This document shows positions 1 through 5,597 of a stretch of DNA of 6,176 bases, piece by piece; within the stretch, counting starts at the first letter, position 1, and every line of letters begins with the position of its first letter. This DNA is from Thermoleophilia bacterium. Its GTDB lineage: Bacteria; Actinomycetota; Thermoleophilia; Gaiellales; JAICJC01. The position numbers were made by a program, and so were the translations under genes. The notes beneath the pieces were generated by a model, which worked only from the letters and a program-made list of their open reading frames with translations, ran no database searches and had not been told where the DNA came from. The DNA lies in contig JAICJM010000218.1 in NCBI GenBank assembly GCA_025928435.1, forward strand, positions 1 to 6,176. The letters are read 5' to 3'.

Positions 1-41
1 CAAGAATGACGCAGTCTGGCCGGTGGCCTACCCTTGATCAT
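1..41 (-). CDS. Start of an unidentified gene running off the left edge (partial)
   Basis: Only 13 complete codons are visible, reading MIKGRPPARLRHS from an ATG at 41 toward position 1, and the frame is still open at the edge. The call rests on the ribosome site: AAGGAGG on the minus strand (54 to 48) lies 6 nt before the ATG, close to ideal in sequence and spacing. A GTG directly abuts the ATG in the same frame (44-42) but sits only 3 nt from the Shine-Dalgarno, so the ATG is preferred. The gene would follow eamA and yceI in the same direction after a 96-nt gap and could be the third member of that unit. The visible residues are basic and proline-rich and match no family I recognise. The alternative is that the Shine-Dalgarno-like string is just part of the hairpin arm and no gene starts here. 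Confidence 0.4.
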   Translation of the reverse strand, partial: MIKGRPPARLRHS

Positions 42-43
42 CA

Positions 44-98
44 CGGGCCTCCTTCGAGCTCATGGTCTTCGTCAACCACAAGGCTCGTCGGAGGCCCG
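44..98 (-). promoter_or_regulatory. Long imperfect hairpin in the yceI downstream gap, covering a ribosome site
   Basis: Positions 44-59 and 83-98 are inverted repeats matching at 14 of 16 positions: a 9-bp outer stem (CGGGCCTCC with GGAGGCCCG), a 2x2 mismatch (53-54 against 88-89), then a 5-bp inner stem (CGAGC with GCTCG). The 23-nt loop could add a short TGGT/ACCA helix (63-66 with 75-78). In the minus-strand RNA the 3' arm contains AAGGAGG, placed 6 nt before an ATG, so the fold would hide the start of the next gene. No U-run follows the stem on either strand, so it does not look like a standard intrinsic terminator. It could still act as a processing or 3'-end-stabilising structure after yceI. 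The repeat itself is seen directly; the regulatory role is inferred. Confidence 0.5.
48..54 (-). promoter_or_regulatory. Strong Shine-Dalgarno for the left-edge gene
   Basis: The minus strand reads AAGGAGG here, a full match to the anti-16S consensus, with a 6-nt spacer to ATG at 41. It lies wholly inside the 3' arm of the 44-98 inverted repeat (minus-strand sense), so it would be base-paired when the hairpin forms. Confidence 0.45.
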
Positions 99-137
99 GA
101 CAACGTCAGCCGTCTCGCAGGCTCATAGGTCCTACAC

Positions 138-674
138 CTAGGCCTCCCCGACGAGCGAGAGCGAGATGGTCAGCGTCACCTCGTTTCCGAGCGCGTTGCC
201 GCCGGACGGCAGCGGCGCGTTCCAGTTCATGCCCCACTCCGTGCGGTCGATGACGGCCTCGAGCGCAAGGTTCGCACGCGCCTTCCCGAACGCGTCGGTG
301 GCGGGCGCCGTCCAGGTTCCGGCCGCGTGAATGGGCCTGGTGACGCCCTTCATCGTGAGGTCGCCGCGAACGCGTGCGCGGCCGTCTTCCTGGACGTCGA
401 GCGACGTCGAGACGAAGCTCACCTCGGGGTGCGCCCCGGCGTCGAAGAACTCGGCCGAGAGGACATGCGCGCGAAACGCCTCGGGCGTGGTGATCGAGAT
501 CGACTCGACCGGGGCCGTGCCCTCGAGGCGCCCGTCGACCAGCTTCGCGTCGACATCCGTCAGCGTCCCGCGAAAGATCGAGACGCCCTGGTAGGAGATC
601 GAGAAGCCGAGGCTCGAATGGACGGGATCGACGTTGTAGGTGCCGATCATCGGTGCGGCGGTATGGGTGCTCAT
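138..674 (-). CDS. YceI-family lipid-binding protein
   Basis: This encodes 178 residues of the YceI family, whose members fold as a lipocalin-like beta-barrel that binds isoprenoid or other amphiphilic ligands. Family landmarks are VDPVHSSLGF (residues 15-24), the EFFDAGAHPEVSF segment (75-87), GDLTMKGVTRPI (104-115), RTEWGMNWN (144-152) and LGNEV (162-166), in the usual order. There is no signal peptide, so it should be cytoplasmic, unlike the periplasmic E. coli YceI. The start is fixed by GAGGAG 5 nt upstream and by ATG overlapping the stop of the exporter gene (ATGA), which implies translational coupling. It ends in TAG at 138-140. The ligand is unknown. Pairing with an EamA exporter suggests a role in handling a small hydrophobic compound, but that is inference from context. 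Confidence 0.9.
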   Translation of the reverse strand: MSTHTAAPMIGTYNVDPVHSSLGFSISYQGVSIFRGTLTDVDAKLVDGRLEGTAPVESISITTPEAFRAHVLSAEFFDAGAHPEVSFVSTSLDVQEDGRARVRGDLTMKGVTRPIHAAGTWTAPATDAFGKARANLALEAVIDRTEWGMNWNAPLPSGGNALGNEVTLTISLSLVGEA

Positions 675-1564
675 GCTGTCTCCTCGGATACGGGCGCTCT
701 CGCGCCGCTCGTGGGTTGGGGGACGTTCTGGAGTTGGGATGCGACGACCGAACCGAGGACGATCAGGCCGCCGACCGCTTGAAGCGGGGTGAGGCGCTGG
801 CCTCGCACGATCCAGTCGAGCGCGGTCGCGACGACGGGACTGAGGAGCGCCAGGAACGTCACGCGCGTCGCGGGGAGCGCGCGGATCCCGCGCAACCAGA
901 GCACGTACGCGACGGCCCCTCCGAAGCTCGCGAGGTAGGCGTAGCCGGCGAGGTTGGCGACGCTCAAGCTCGTCGGAAGCCCCTCGATCCTCAGCGCGAA
1001 CGGCAGCGCGATCAGCCCGCCGGCGGCAAGCTGCCAGCCGGTCATGGCCAGGATCGGCGCGGGGGAGGGCCACCGCTTGCTCAACACGATGCCCGCAGCG
1101 AAGACGCTCGCTGCGCCCACGGCCGCCGCGACGCCGACGGCATCCAGCATGGTGCCGGCGGGAAGGACGAGCAGGCCGACGCCCGTGACGCCGGCGACCG
1201 CGGCGAGCACGAGTCGTGCCGAGGCGTGCTCCGAGAGGAGCCAGGCCGAGAGCCCGGCGACCAGCAACGGCTGCGCGGCGATGATCGTCGCGGCAACGCC
1301 GCCGGGGAGCCGGTAGGCCGCGACGAACAGGAGGGCGAAGAACGCCCCGATGTTCAGCGCGCCGAGCACGAGCGCGCGCCACCACCAGATGCCGTTCGGC
1401 AGACGCCGGCCGATCGCGATGAGCACGAGTCCGGCGGGGAGGGCGCGGAGCACGGCCCCCAGCAACGGGCGTCCTGCGGGCAGCAGCTGCGTCGTCGTGA
1501 GGTACGTCGTGCCCCAGATCGCGGGAGCGAGGCCCGTGGCCGCCTGGGCTTTCGCGGAGCTCAT
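671..1564 (-). CDS. EamA/DMT-superfamily transporter
   Basis: This is a 297-residue polytopic membrane protein with about ten hydrophobic segments (roughly residues 10-26, 36-51, 63-82, 88-110, 116-135, 143-162, 170-190, 204-223, 235-251 and 260-278), the 5+5 duplicated layout and length of EamA (drug/metabolite) carriers. WGTTYLTTTQLLPAGRP near the N terminus and LSPVVATALDWIVRGQRLTP in the C-terminal repeat are typical of the family. Members usually export amino acids, metabolites or toxic compounds; the substrate cannot be read from the sequence. The ATG at 1564 is chosen because the hydrophobic domain begins just after it and a promoter lies 7 nt upstream. No Shine-Dalgarno is present, consistent with a leaderless message. 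The frame stays open further upstream, but that part is antisense to lysR and is not protein-like. Its TGA overlaps the yceI ATG by 4 nt, so the two genes form one unit. Confidence 0.92.
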   Translation of the reverse strand: MSSAKAQAATGLAPAIWGTTYLTTTQLLPAGRPLLGAVLRALPAGLVLIAIGRRLPNGIWWWRALVLGALNIGAFFALLFVAAYRLPGGVAATIIAAQPLLVAGLSAWLLSEHASARLVLAAVAGVTGVGLLVLPAGTMLDAVGVAAAVGAASVFAAGIVLSKRWPSPAPILAMTGWQLAAGGLIALPFALRIEGLPTSLSVANLAGYAYLASFGGAVAYVLWLRGIRALPATRVTFLALLSPVVATALDWIVRGQRLTPLQAVGGLIVLGSVVASQLQNVPQPTSGARAPVSEETA

Positions 1565-1585
1565 GCGGATCAGCGTAGGATCCGC
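1565..1585. repeat. 7-7-7 inverted repeat framing the eamA -10 box
   Basis: GCGGATC (1565-1571) and GATCCGC (1579-1585) are perfect 7-bp inverted arms separated by 7 nt, and the -10 hexamer of the eamA promoter lies in the spacer. The repeat touches the eamA start codon. An alternative overlapping pairing exists (GGATCAGCG at 1567-1575 with CGCTGACC at 1583-1590, one base bulged). The position would suit a repressor operator. If transcription starts at the ATG, the repeat is not in the mRNA and would act as a DNA site only. Confidence 0.4.
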
Positions 1586-1600
1586 TGACCGATCTGTCCA
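1572..1600 (-). promoter_or_regulatory. Promoter of eamA-yceI, probably giving a leaderless transcript
   Basis: On the minus strand TGGACA (1600-1595) matches 5 of 6 bases of the -35 consensus. After exactly 17 nt comes TACGCT (1577-1572), which fits the TANNNT -10 form common in actinobacteria. Only 7 nt separate the -10 box from ATG at 1564, so transcription would begin at or next to the start codon. That explains the missing ribosome site in front of eamA. Confidence 0.6.
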
Positions 1601-1607
1601 ATAGAAC

Positions 1608-1636
1608 TTGCATTCTGATTGATTCGATGAAACAAT
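1608..1636 (+). promoter_or_regulatory. Weak candidate promoter for lysR
   Basis: TTGCAT (1608-1613) and AACAAT (1631-1636) are separated by 17 nt and lie 6 nt before the lysR ATG. The match is modest: TTG is conserved in the -35 box and 4 of 6 bases in the -10 box. It would give another leaderless mRNA, in line with the lack of a Shine-Dalgarno before lysR. The -10 box falls inside the 1617-1637 palindrome, so binding there would block lysR transcription, as expected for LysR autoregulation. Confidence 0.25.
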
Positions 1637-1637
1637 C
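1617..1637. promoter_or_regulatory. Candidate LysR-protein binding site in the divergent promoter
   Basis: GATTG-N11-CAATC is a perfect 5-bp-arm palindrome over 21 bp in the 78-bp gap between eamA and lysR. Its centre (1627) lies about 63 bp upstream of the predicted eamA transcription start near 1564. LysR-type regulators typically place their recognition site around -65 of the activated, divergently transcribed gene. The symmetry has T-N13-A spacing rather than the classical T-N11-A, so the assignment rests on position and symmetry, not on a strict consensus match. Confidence 0.45.
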
Positions 1638-1642
1638 GACCC

Positions 1643-2575
1643 ATGGAGCTGCGCCAACTGGAGATCGTCGTCGCGCTCAGCGAGGAGCTCCACTTCGGAC
1701 GCACGGCCGAACGCGTTCACCTGTCCCAGCCGGCGCTGACCCAGGCGCTCTCGCGCTTCGAGGCCCAGCTCGGCGCCCGGCTGTTCGAGCGCACCAGTCG
1801 CCGCGTGACGCTGACGCCGGCCGGCGCGGCGCTCGTCCCTCGCGCGCAGGCCCTGCTCGAAGGGGCCGCGGACGCCGCCGACCTCGTCGGCCGGGTTGCG
1901 CGCGGCGAACAGGGAACCGTTCGCCTGGGGGTCGTCGGAAGCGCGATGCTCAACCTTCTGCCGCAGCTGGTTCGCAGCGTCCGCGCCCGGCACCCCGGGG
2001 TCGAGCTCGACATCCGCGAGGAGATCGGCGCCGCCCAGGTGGAGGAGCTACGGCAGCGAAGGCTCGACCTGGGGATCATCCACGTCGCCGCCGGCGCCGC
2101 TCCCGAGGGCCTCGAGGTGCTTCAGCTACGAGCCGAGCCGATCTCGATCGCGCTGCCGGCCGACCATCCTCTGGCGGGGCGGGCGAGGCTCAGGTTGTCG
2201 GAGCTGCGCGACGAGCCGCTCGTCCTGGTCCGGCCGGAGCGGGAGGCGGACACGAGCGCGCTGTACCTCGGGGCGTGCGCCGATGCCGGCTTTGCGCCGC
2301 GCGTCGGGCCCCAGGTGACTTCGCTCCAGGCCCAGCTGGGCCTCGTCGCCGCCGGGCTGGGGTGGGCGTTCGTCTCGCGCTCGGTGATCGAGTCGCTCGA
2401 CCGCCGCGGCGTCGTGTTCGTCGCGCTGCGAGGCACCGCCGCCCGGCTGCCGATCGCGCTGGCGTGGCCGGAGCGCGAACTGACCGCGCCTGCCGGGCTG
2501 GTGCGGGCGACGGCGGAGACGCTGGCACAAGGTTCGTTCGACGCGACCCCGGCCCGCCGATCGGCCGAGCGGTAG
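1643..2575 (+). CDS. LysR-family transcriptional regulator
   Basis: This is a 310-residue protein of usual LysR length. The N-terminal winged helix-turn-helix is clear: MELRQLEIVVALSEELHFGR followed by TAERVHLSQPALTQALSRFE (residues 21-40), then LGARLFERTSRRVTLTPAG (43-61). A linker helix leads into the effector-binding domain from about residue 91 (GTVRLGVVGS) to about 295, with GLVAAGLGWAFV (233-244) as the usual glycine-rich motif. The ATG at 1643 gives the standard LysR N terminus. An ATG at 1627 is in another frame. No Shine-Dalgarno precedes the start. It is divergent from eamA-yceI, the classic arrangement of a LysR protein and its target, and 43 nt upstream of glxB in the same direction, so co-transcription with the glx genes is possible. 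The effector is unknown. Confidence 0.93.
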   Translation: MELRQLEIVVALSEELHFGRTAERVHLSQPALTQALSRFEAQLGARLFERTSRRVTLTPAGAALVPRAQALLEGAADAADLVGRVARGEQGTVRLGVVGSAMLNLLPQLVRSVRARHPGVELDIREEIGAAQVEELRQRRLDLGIIHVAAGAAPEGLEVLQLRAEPISIALPADHPLAGRARLRLSELRDEPLVLVRPEREADTSALYLGACADAGFAPRVGPQVTSLQAQLGLVAAGLGWAFVSRSVIESLDRRGVVFVALRGTAARLPIALAWPERELTAPAGLVRATAETLAQGSFDATPARRSAER

Positions 2576-2576
2576 G

Positions 2577-2595
2577 GTTGTCGCGCTGCTGCAAC
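2577..2595. promoter_or_regulatory. Second TTG-N11-CAA palindrome, between lysR and glxB
   Basis: GTTG (2577-2580) and CAAC (2592-2595) are inverted 4-bp arms with an 11-nt spacer, sharing the TTG-N11-CAA core of the 1617-1637 site. It lies directly after the lysR stop codon and ends 23 nt before glxB. No convincing promoter was found beside it, and a site here is too close to glxB for ordinary LysR activation. A 4-bp-arm match can also occur by chance. Confidence 0.2.
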
Positions 2596-2601
2596 GCCGA
2601 C

Positions 2602-2609
2602 GAGGAGGA
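2602..2609 (+). promoter_or_regulatory. Ribosome binding site deciding the GTG start of glxB
   Basis: GAGGAGGA ends 9 nt before GTG at 2619. That start puts a cysteine codon (TGT) second, as required for an N-terminal nucleophile amidotransferase, so it supports GTG as the true start. Confidence 0.75.
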
Positions 2610-2618
2610 TTCAGAGCC

Positions 2619-3524
2619 GTGTGTGGAATTGTCGGGCTCTTCGCCAAGACCGATGACATCCAGGCGCGCCTCGGCGCGCACCTGGCGTCCATGTTGCTGG
2701 AGATGAACGACCGCGGACCGGACTCGGCGGGCGTCGCGTTCTATCGCGAGCCGACACCGGCGGGCGACTCGAAGCTGACGCTGCACCATCCCGACGTGGG
2801 GTACGACTGGGCGGCGCTCGCGGCAGAGGCAGCGGCGCAGTTCGGCGGTGAGCCGCGCGTGCACCGGCGGGAGAACCACGCTGTGGTCGTGGTGGCCGCG
2901 CCGGCCGACGAGGCCGAAGCGTGGGTCGGCGAGACCCATCCGGAGGTGCGGCTGATGAGCGCCGGCGGCGTCATCGAGATCTACAAGGAGGTGGGCCTGC
3001 CGCGGGTCTTCGCGGACCGCTTCCGGGTGGCGGAACTCGACGGCAGCCACGCGCTCGGCCACACGCGGATGGCGACCGAGAGCCGGGTCACGACCGACGG
3101 GTCGCACCCGTTCTCGACCGGGCTCGACCTGTGCCTCGTCCACAACGGCTCGCTCTCCAACCACAACCGTGTGCGCAAAGGTCTGCAGCGCGAGGGCATC
3201 GTGTTCCGGACCGAGAACGACAGCGAGGTCGCGGCGGGGTATCTGATGTGGCGGATGCGCGAGGGCGCGACGCTCGACCAGGCGCTGGAGGGCTGTCTCG
3301 AGGATCTGGACGGCTTCTACACGTTCGCCGTCGGAACCGCGGACGGCTTCGCGGTGCTGCGCGACCCGATCGCCTGCAAGCCGGCGGTGCTCGCCGAGAC
3401 CGACGAGTGGGTGGCGATGGCGTCGGAGTACCGGGCGATCGCCACCCTCCCCGGCGCCGAGGGGGCGCGCATCTGGGAGCCCGAGCCGGCGACCGTGTAC
3501 TCGTGGGAGCGGGTGGCGGCGTGA
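2619..3524 (+). CDS. glxB: Class II glutamine amidotransferase subunit, GlxB/MgsA type
   Basis: These 301 residues form an N-terminal-nucleophile amidotransferase domain, which releases ammonia from glutamine for a partner synthase. It opens with MCGIVG; removal of Met would expose Cys2 as nucleophile. Further motifs are RGPDSAG (32-38), GHTRMATES (147-155), HPF (163-165), VHNGSLSN with the Asn-Gly oxyanion pair (174-181) and TENDSEV (198-204). The stretch of about 100 residues between the first two motifs is longer than in GlmS or PurF, and I recall this as normal for stand-alone GlxB/MgsA proteins of about 300 residues. Its GTGA end overlaps the start of glxC by 4 nt, and glxC and glxD carry the remaining glutamate synthase parts. 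It corresponds to the amidotransferase domain of GltB made as a separate subunit. Assignment to GlxB-like versus MgsA-like function is not settled by sequence alone. Confidence 0.9.
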   Translation: MCGIVGLFAKTDDIQARLGAHLASMLLEMNDRGPDSAGVAFYREPTPAGDSKLTLHHPDVGYDWAALAAEAAAQFGGEPRVHRRENHAVVVVAAPADEAEAWVGETHPEVRLMSAGGVIEIYKEVGLPRVFADRFRVAELDGSHALGHTRMATESRVTTDGSHPFSTGLDLCLVHNGSLSNHNRVRKGLQREGIVFRTENDSEVAAGYLMWRMREGATLDQALEGCLEDLDGFYTFAVGTADGFAVLRDPIACKPAVLAETDEWVAMASEYRAIATLPGAEGARIWEPEPATVYSWERVAA

Positions 3525-4231
3525 GCGCCACGGCCGGTACCGCCGAGCGGGTCGATCTGGCGTCGACCCCCCTGCGCGAGCTCAACCAGCGGCTGCACGA
3601 CCAGGCAAAGGTGGCGGAGCCGATCGGCCACTGGCAGATCCTGAACCCCTCCGGCGCGCACGCGCTGGCATGTGGGCTGGACGCGCCGATCGAGGTCGAG
3701 GTCATGGGCCACGCCGGCTACTACTGCGCCGGCATGAACAAGCTGGCGACGGTGACCGTCCACGGCAACGCCGGCGTCGGCCTGGCGGAGAACATCATGA
3801 GCGGCGTCGTCCGGGTGGCCGGCAACGCCAGCCAGGCAGCGGCCGCGACGGGCCGCGGGGGGCTCGTGATCGTGGAGGGCGACGCGTCGGCCCGCTGCGG
3901 GATCTCGCTGAAGGGCGCCGACATCGTCGTCCACGGCTCGGTCGGCCACATGAGCGCGTTCATGGCGCAGACGGGCCGGATGGTCGTGCTCGGCGACGCG
4001 GGCGACGCGCTCGGCGACTCGCTGTACGAGGCCCGCCTCTACGTCCGCGGCTCGGTCAAGAGCCTGGGCGCCGACTGCGTCGAGAAGGACGTGCGGGACG
4101 AGCATCGCGAGGAGATCGCAGGGCTTCTGGCCGCCTCCGGCGTCGAGGGCGTCGACCCCGGCGAGTTCCGCCGCTACGGCTCCGCGCGCAACCTCTACAC
4201 CTTTCACGTCGACAACGCCGGGAGCTACTGA
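3521..4231 (+). CDS. glxC: GXGXG-domain (GltB C-terminal type) subunit, GlxC/MgsB type
   Basis: A 236-residue protein equivalent to the C-terminal domain of the glutamate synthase large chain, a right-handed beta-helix that braces the amidotransferase and synthase parts. After an N-terminal arm (1-55), glycine-spaced repeats run from about residue 60 to 182, for example VHGNAGVG, VRVAGNAS, VIVEGDAS, IVVHGSVG, VVLGDAGD and YVRGSVKSLG. The last 50 residues (DVRDEHREEIAGLL, then RNLYTFHVDNAGSY) resemble the family tail. The start is GTG at 3521 overlapping the glxB stop (GTGA), giving MSATAG. A weak GGGAG lies 11 nt upstream, so re-initiation after glxB is likely. The domain has no catalytic residues of its own. 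The end overlaps the glxD ATG by one base (TGATG). Confidence 0.9.
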   Translation: MSATAGTAERVDLASTPLRELNQRLHDQAKVAEPIGHWQILNPSGAHALACGLDAPIEVEVMGHAGYYCAGMNKLATVTVHGNAGVGLAENIMSGVVRVAGNASQAAAATGRGGLVIVEGDASARCGISLKGADIVVHGSVGHMSAFMAQTGRMVVLGDAGDALGDSLYEARLYVRGSVKSLGADCVEKDVRDEHREEIAGLLAASGVEGVDPGEFRRYGSARNLYTFHVDNAGSY

Positions 4232-5592
4232 TGAGCGAGGCATTCCGCGACGGGCTGCGCGAGAGCGCCCTCTACGACCGCACCACGATCCACGAGATCC
4301 AGCGGGCCGCCCGCGAGGGCATCTACGACATCCGCGGGTTCGGCGCCAAGCGCAAGGTCCCGCACTTCGACGATCTGCTGTTCCTCGGCGCGAGCGTCTC
4401 CCGCTACCCCCTGGAGGGCTACCGCGAGCGCTGCGACACCAACGTCACGCTCGGCACGCGGTTCGCGAAAACGCCCCTGGAGCTGAGGATCCCGATCACG
4501 ATCGCGGGCATGAGCTTCGGCGCCCTCTCGGCGCCGGCCAAGGAGGCGCTCGGCCGCGGTGCCAGCGCGGCCGGGACCTCGACCACCACCGGAGACGGTG
4601 GCATGACGCCCGAGGAGCGCGGCCACTCCGACATCCTCGTTTACCAGCTGCTGCCCAGCCGCTACGGCATGAACCCCGACGACCTGCGCCGCGCCGACGC
4701 CATCGAGGTCGTGGTCGGCCAGGGCGCGAAGCCGGGCGGCGGCGGCATGCTGCTCGGCCACAAGATCTCCGACCGGGTGGCCGAGATGCGCAGCCTGCCG
4801 AAGGGCATCGACCAGCGCAGCGCCTGCCGGCACCCGGACTGGACGGGGCCGGACGATCTCGAGATCAAGATCGGCGAGCTGCGCGAGATCACCGACTGGG
4901 AGAAGCCGATCTTCATCAAGGTCGGCGCGACCCGCACGTACTACGACGTGCAGCTGGCGGTCAAGGCCGGTGCCGACGTGATCGTCCTGGACGGCATGCA
5001 GGGCGGGACGGCGGCGACGCAGGACGTGTTCATCGAGCACGTCGGGATCCCCACGCTGCCCGCCGTGGTGCAGGCGGTGAAGGCGCTGGAGGAGCTGGGC
5101 ATGCACCGCGAGGTGCAGCTGATCGTGTCCGGCGGGATCCGCACCGGCGCCGACGTCGCCAAGGCCCTGGCACTGGGCGCCGACGCCGTCTCGATCGGCG
5201 TCGCCGCGCTCATCGCCCTCGGAGACAACAGCCCGGATCTGGCCGAGGAGTACGCCAAGATCGGCACCGCCCCCGGCTTCTATGACGACTGGCAGGCGGG
5301 CCTCGACCCGGCCGGCATCTCGACGCAGGACGCCGACCTCGCCGCGCGGTTCGACCCGGTCCTGGGCGGGCGGCGGCTCGCGAACTACCTCGGCGTGCTG
5401 ACGCTCGAGGCGCAGACCCTGGCGCGGGCCTGCGGCAAGTCCCACGTCCACAACCTCGAGCCGGAGGACCTGGTCGCGCTCACGATCGAGGCGTCCGCGA
5501 TGACGGGGCTGCCCCTGGCCGGCTGCGACTTCGCCTTCACCCCCGAGTCGTTCGCGCGAGCGATGAGCGGCGCCGTGGACGCCCCGGGGTAG
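4231..5592 (+). CDS. glxD: FMN-binding glutamate synthase-like subunit, GlxD/MgsC type
   Basis: A 453-residue protein with the TIM-barrel synthase domain of glutamate synthase, expected to use FMN to join ammonia (or an amine) to a 2-oxo acid or glutamate. Visible motifs are IAGMSFGALS (91-100), GQGAKPGGGGMLLGHKIS (163-180), IKVGATR (229-235), VLDGMQGGTAATQ (252-264) and the phosphate-binding VSGGIRTGADVAKALALGADAVSIG (299-323). The C-terminal part (RRLANYLGVLTLEAQTLARACGKSHVHNLEPEDLVALT) fits the GlxD/MgsC branch. The segment where GltB has its Fe-S cysteines (332-367) contains no cysteine. ATG at 4231 follows GGGAG by 6 nt and overlaps the glxC stop. GlxBCD of Sinorhizobium and MgsABC (N-methylglutamate synthase) of methylamine users share this three-gene split. 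Which reaction it runs here is unknown. Confidence 0.9.
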   Translation: MSEAFRDGLRESALYDRTTIHEIQRAAREGIYDIRGFGAKRKVPHFDDLLFLGASVSRYPLEGYRERCDTNVTLGTRFAKTPLELRIPITIAGMSFGALSAPAKEALGRGASAAGTSTTTGDGGMTPEERGHSDILVYQLLPSRYGMNPDDLRRADAIEVVVGQGAKPGGGGMLLGHKISDRVAEMRSLPKGIDQRSACRHPDWTGPDDLEIKIGELREITDWEKPIFIKVGATRTYYDVQLAVKAGADVIVLDGMQGGTAATQDVFIEHVGIPTLPAVVQAVKALEELGMHREVQLIVSGGIRTGADVAKALALGADAVSIGVAALIALGDNSPDLAEEYAKIGTAPGFYDDWQAGLDPAGISTQDADLAARFDPVLGGRRLANYLGVLTLEAQTLARACGKSHVHNLEPEDLVALTIEASAMTGLPLAGCDFAFTPESFARAMSGAVDAPG

Positions 5593-5597
5593 TCATC

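Noticed and set aside
2..37. Possible 3' end of a plus-strand gene, reading KNDAVWPVAYP then stop
   Set aside because: Twelve codons are too few to judge, and the opposite strand has a better case (Shine-Dalgarno plus ATG at 41). It remains possible that the 44-98 stem follows a convergent gene.
126..140. Small inverted repeat TAGGT/ACCTA at the yceI stop codon
   Set aside because: Five-base arms with a 5-nt loop and no U-run are too weak to call a terminator.
675..1613. Upstream extension of the yceI frame, giving a 491-residue protein
   Set aside because: This part is antisense-frame shadow within eamA. YceI family homology and a Shine-Dalgarno begin at 674.
1565..1993. Upstream extension of the eamA frame, giving a 440-residue protein
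   Set aside because: The added 143 residues are antisense to lysR and its promoter and are not hydrophobic or family-like. The transporter domain starts at the 1564 ATG.
2557..2564. Palindrome CCGATCGG near the lysR end
   Set aside because: An 8-bp palindrome is expected by chance in GC-rich coding DNA and has no context that supports a site.
1627..2706. Plus-strand open frame of 359 codons starting at ATG 1627, overlapping lysR
   Set aside because: It is out of frame with lysR and gives an Arg/Ala/Pro-rich translation without motifs. The LysR protein in the other frame is unmistakable.
4225..5451. Long minus-strand open frame of 408 codons antisense to glxD
   Set aside because: It mirrors glxD codon structure in a high-GC sequence. 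The translation is rich in Arg, Ala, Asp and His with no recognisable domain, while glxD on the other strand is clearly conserved.
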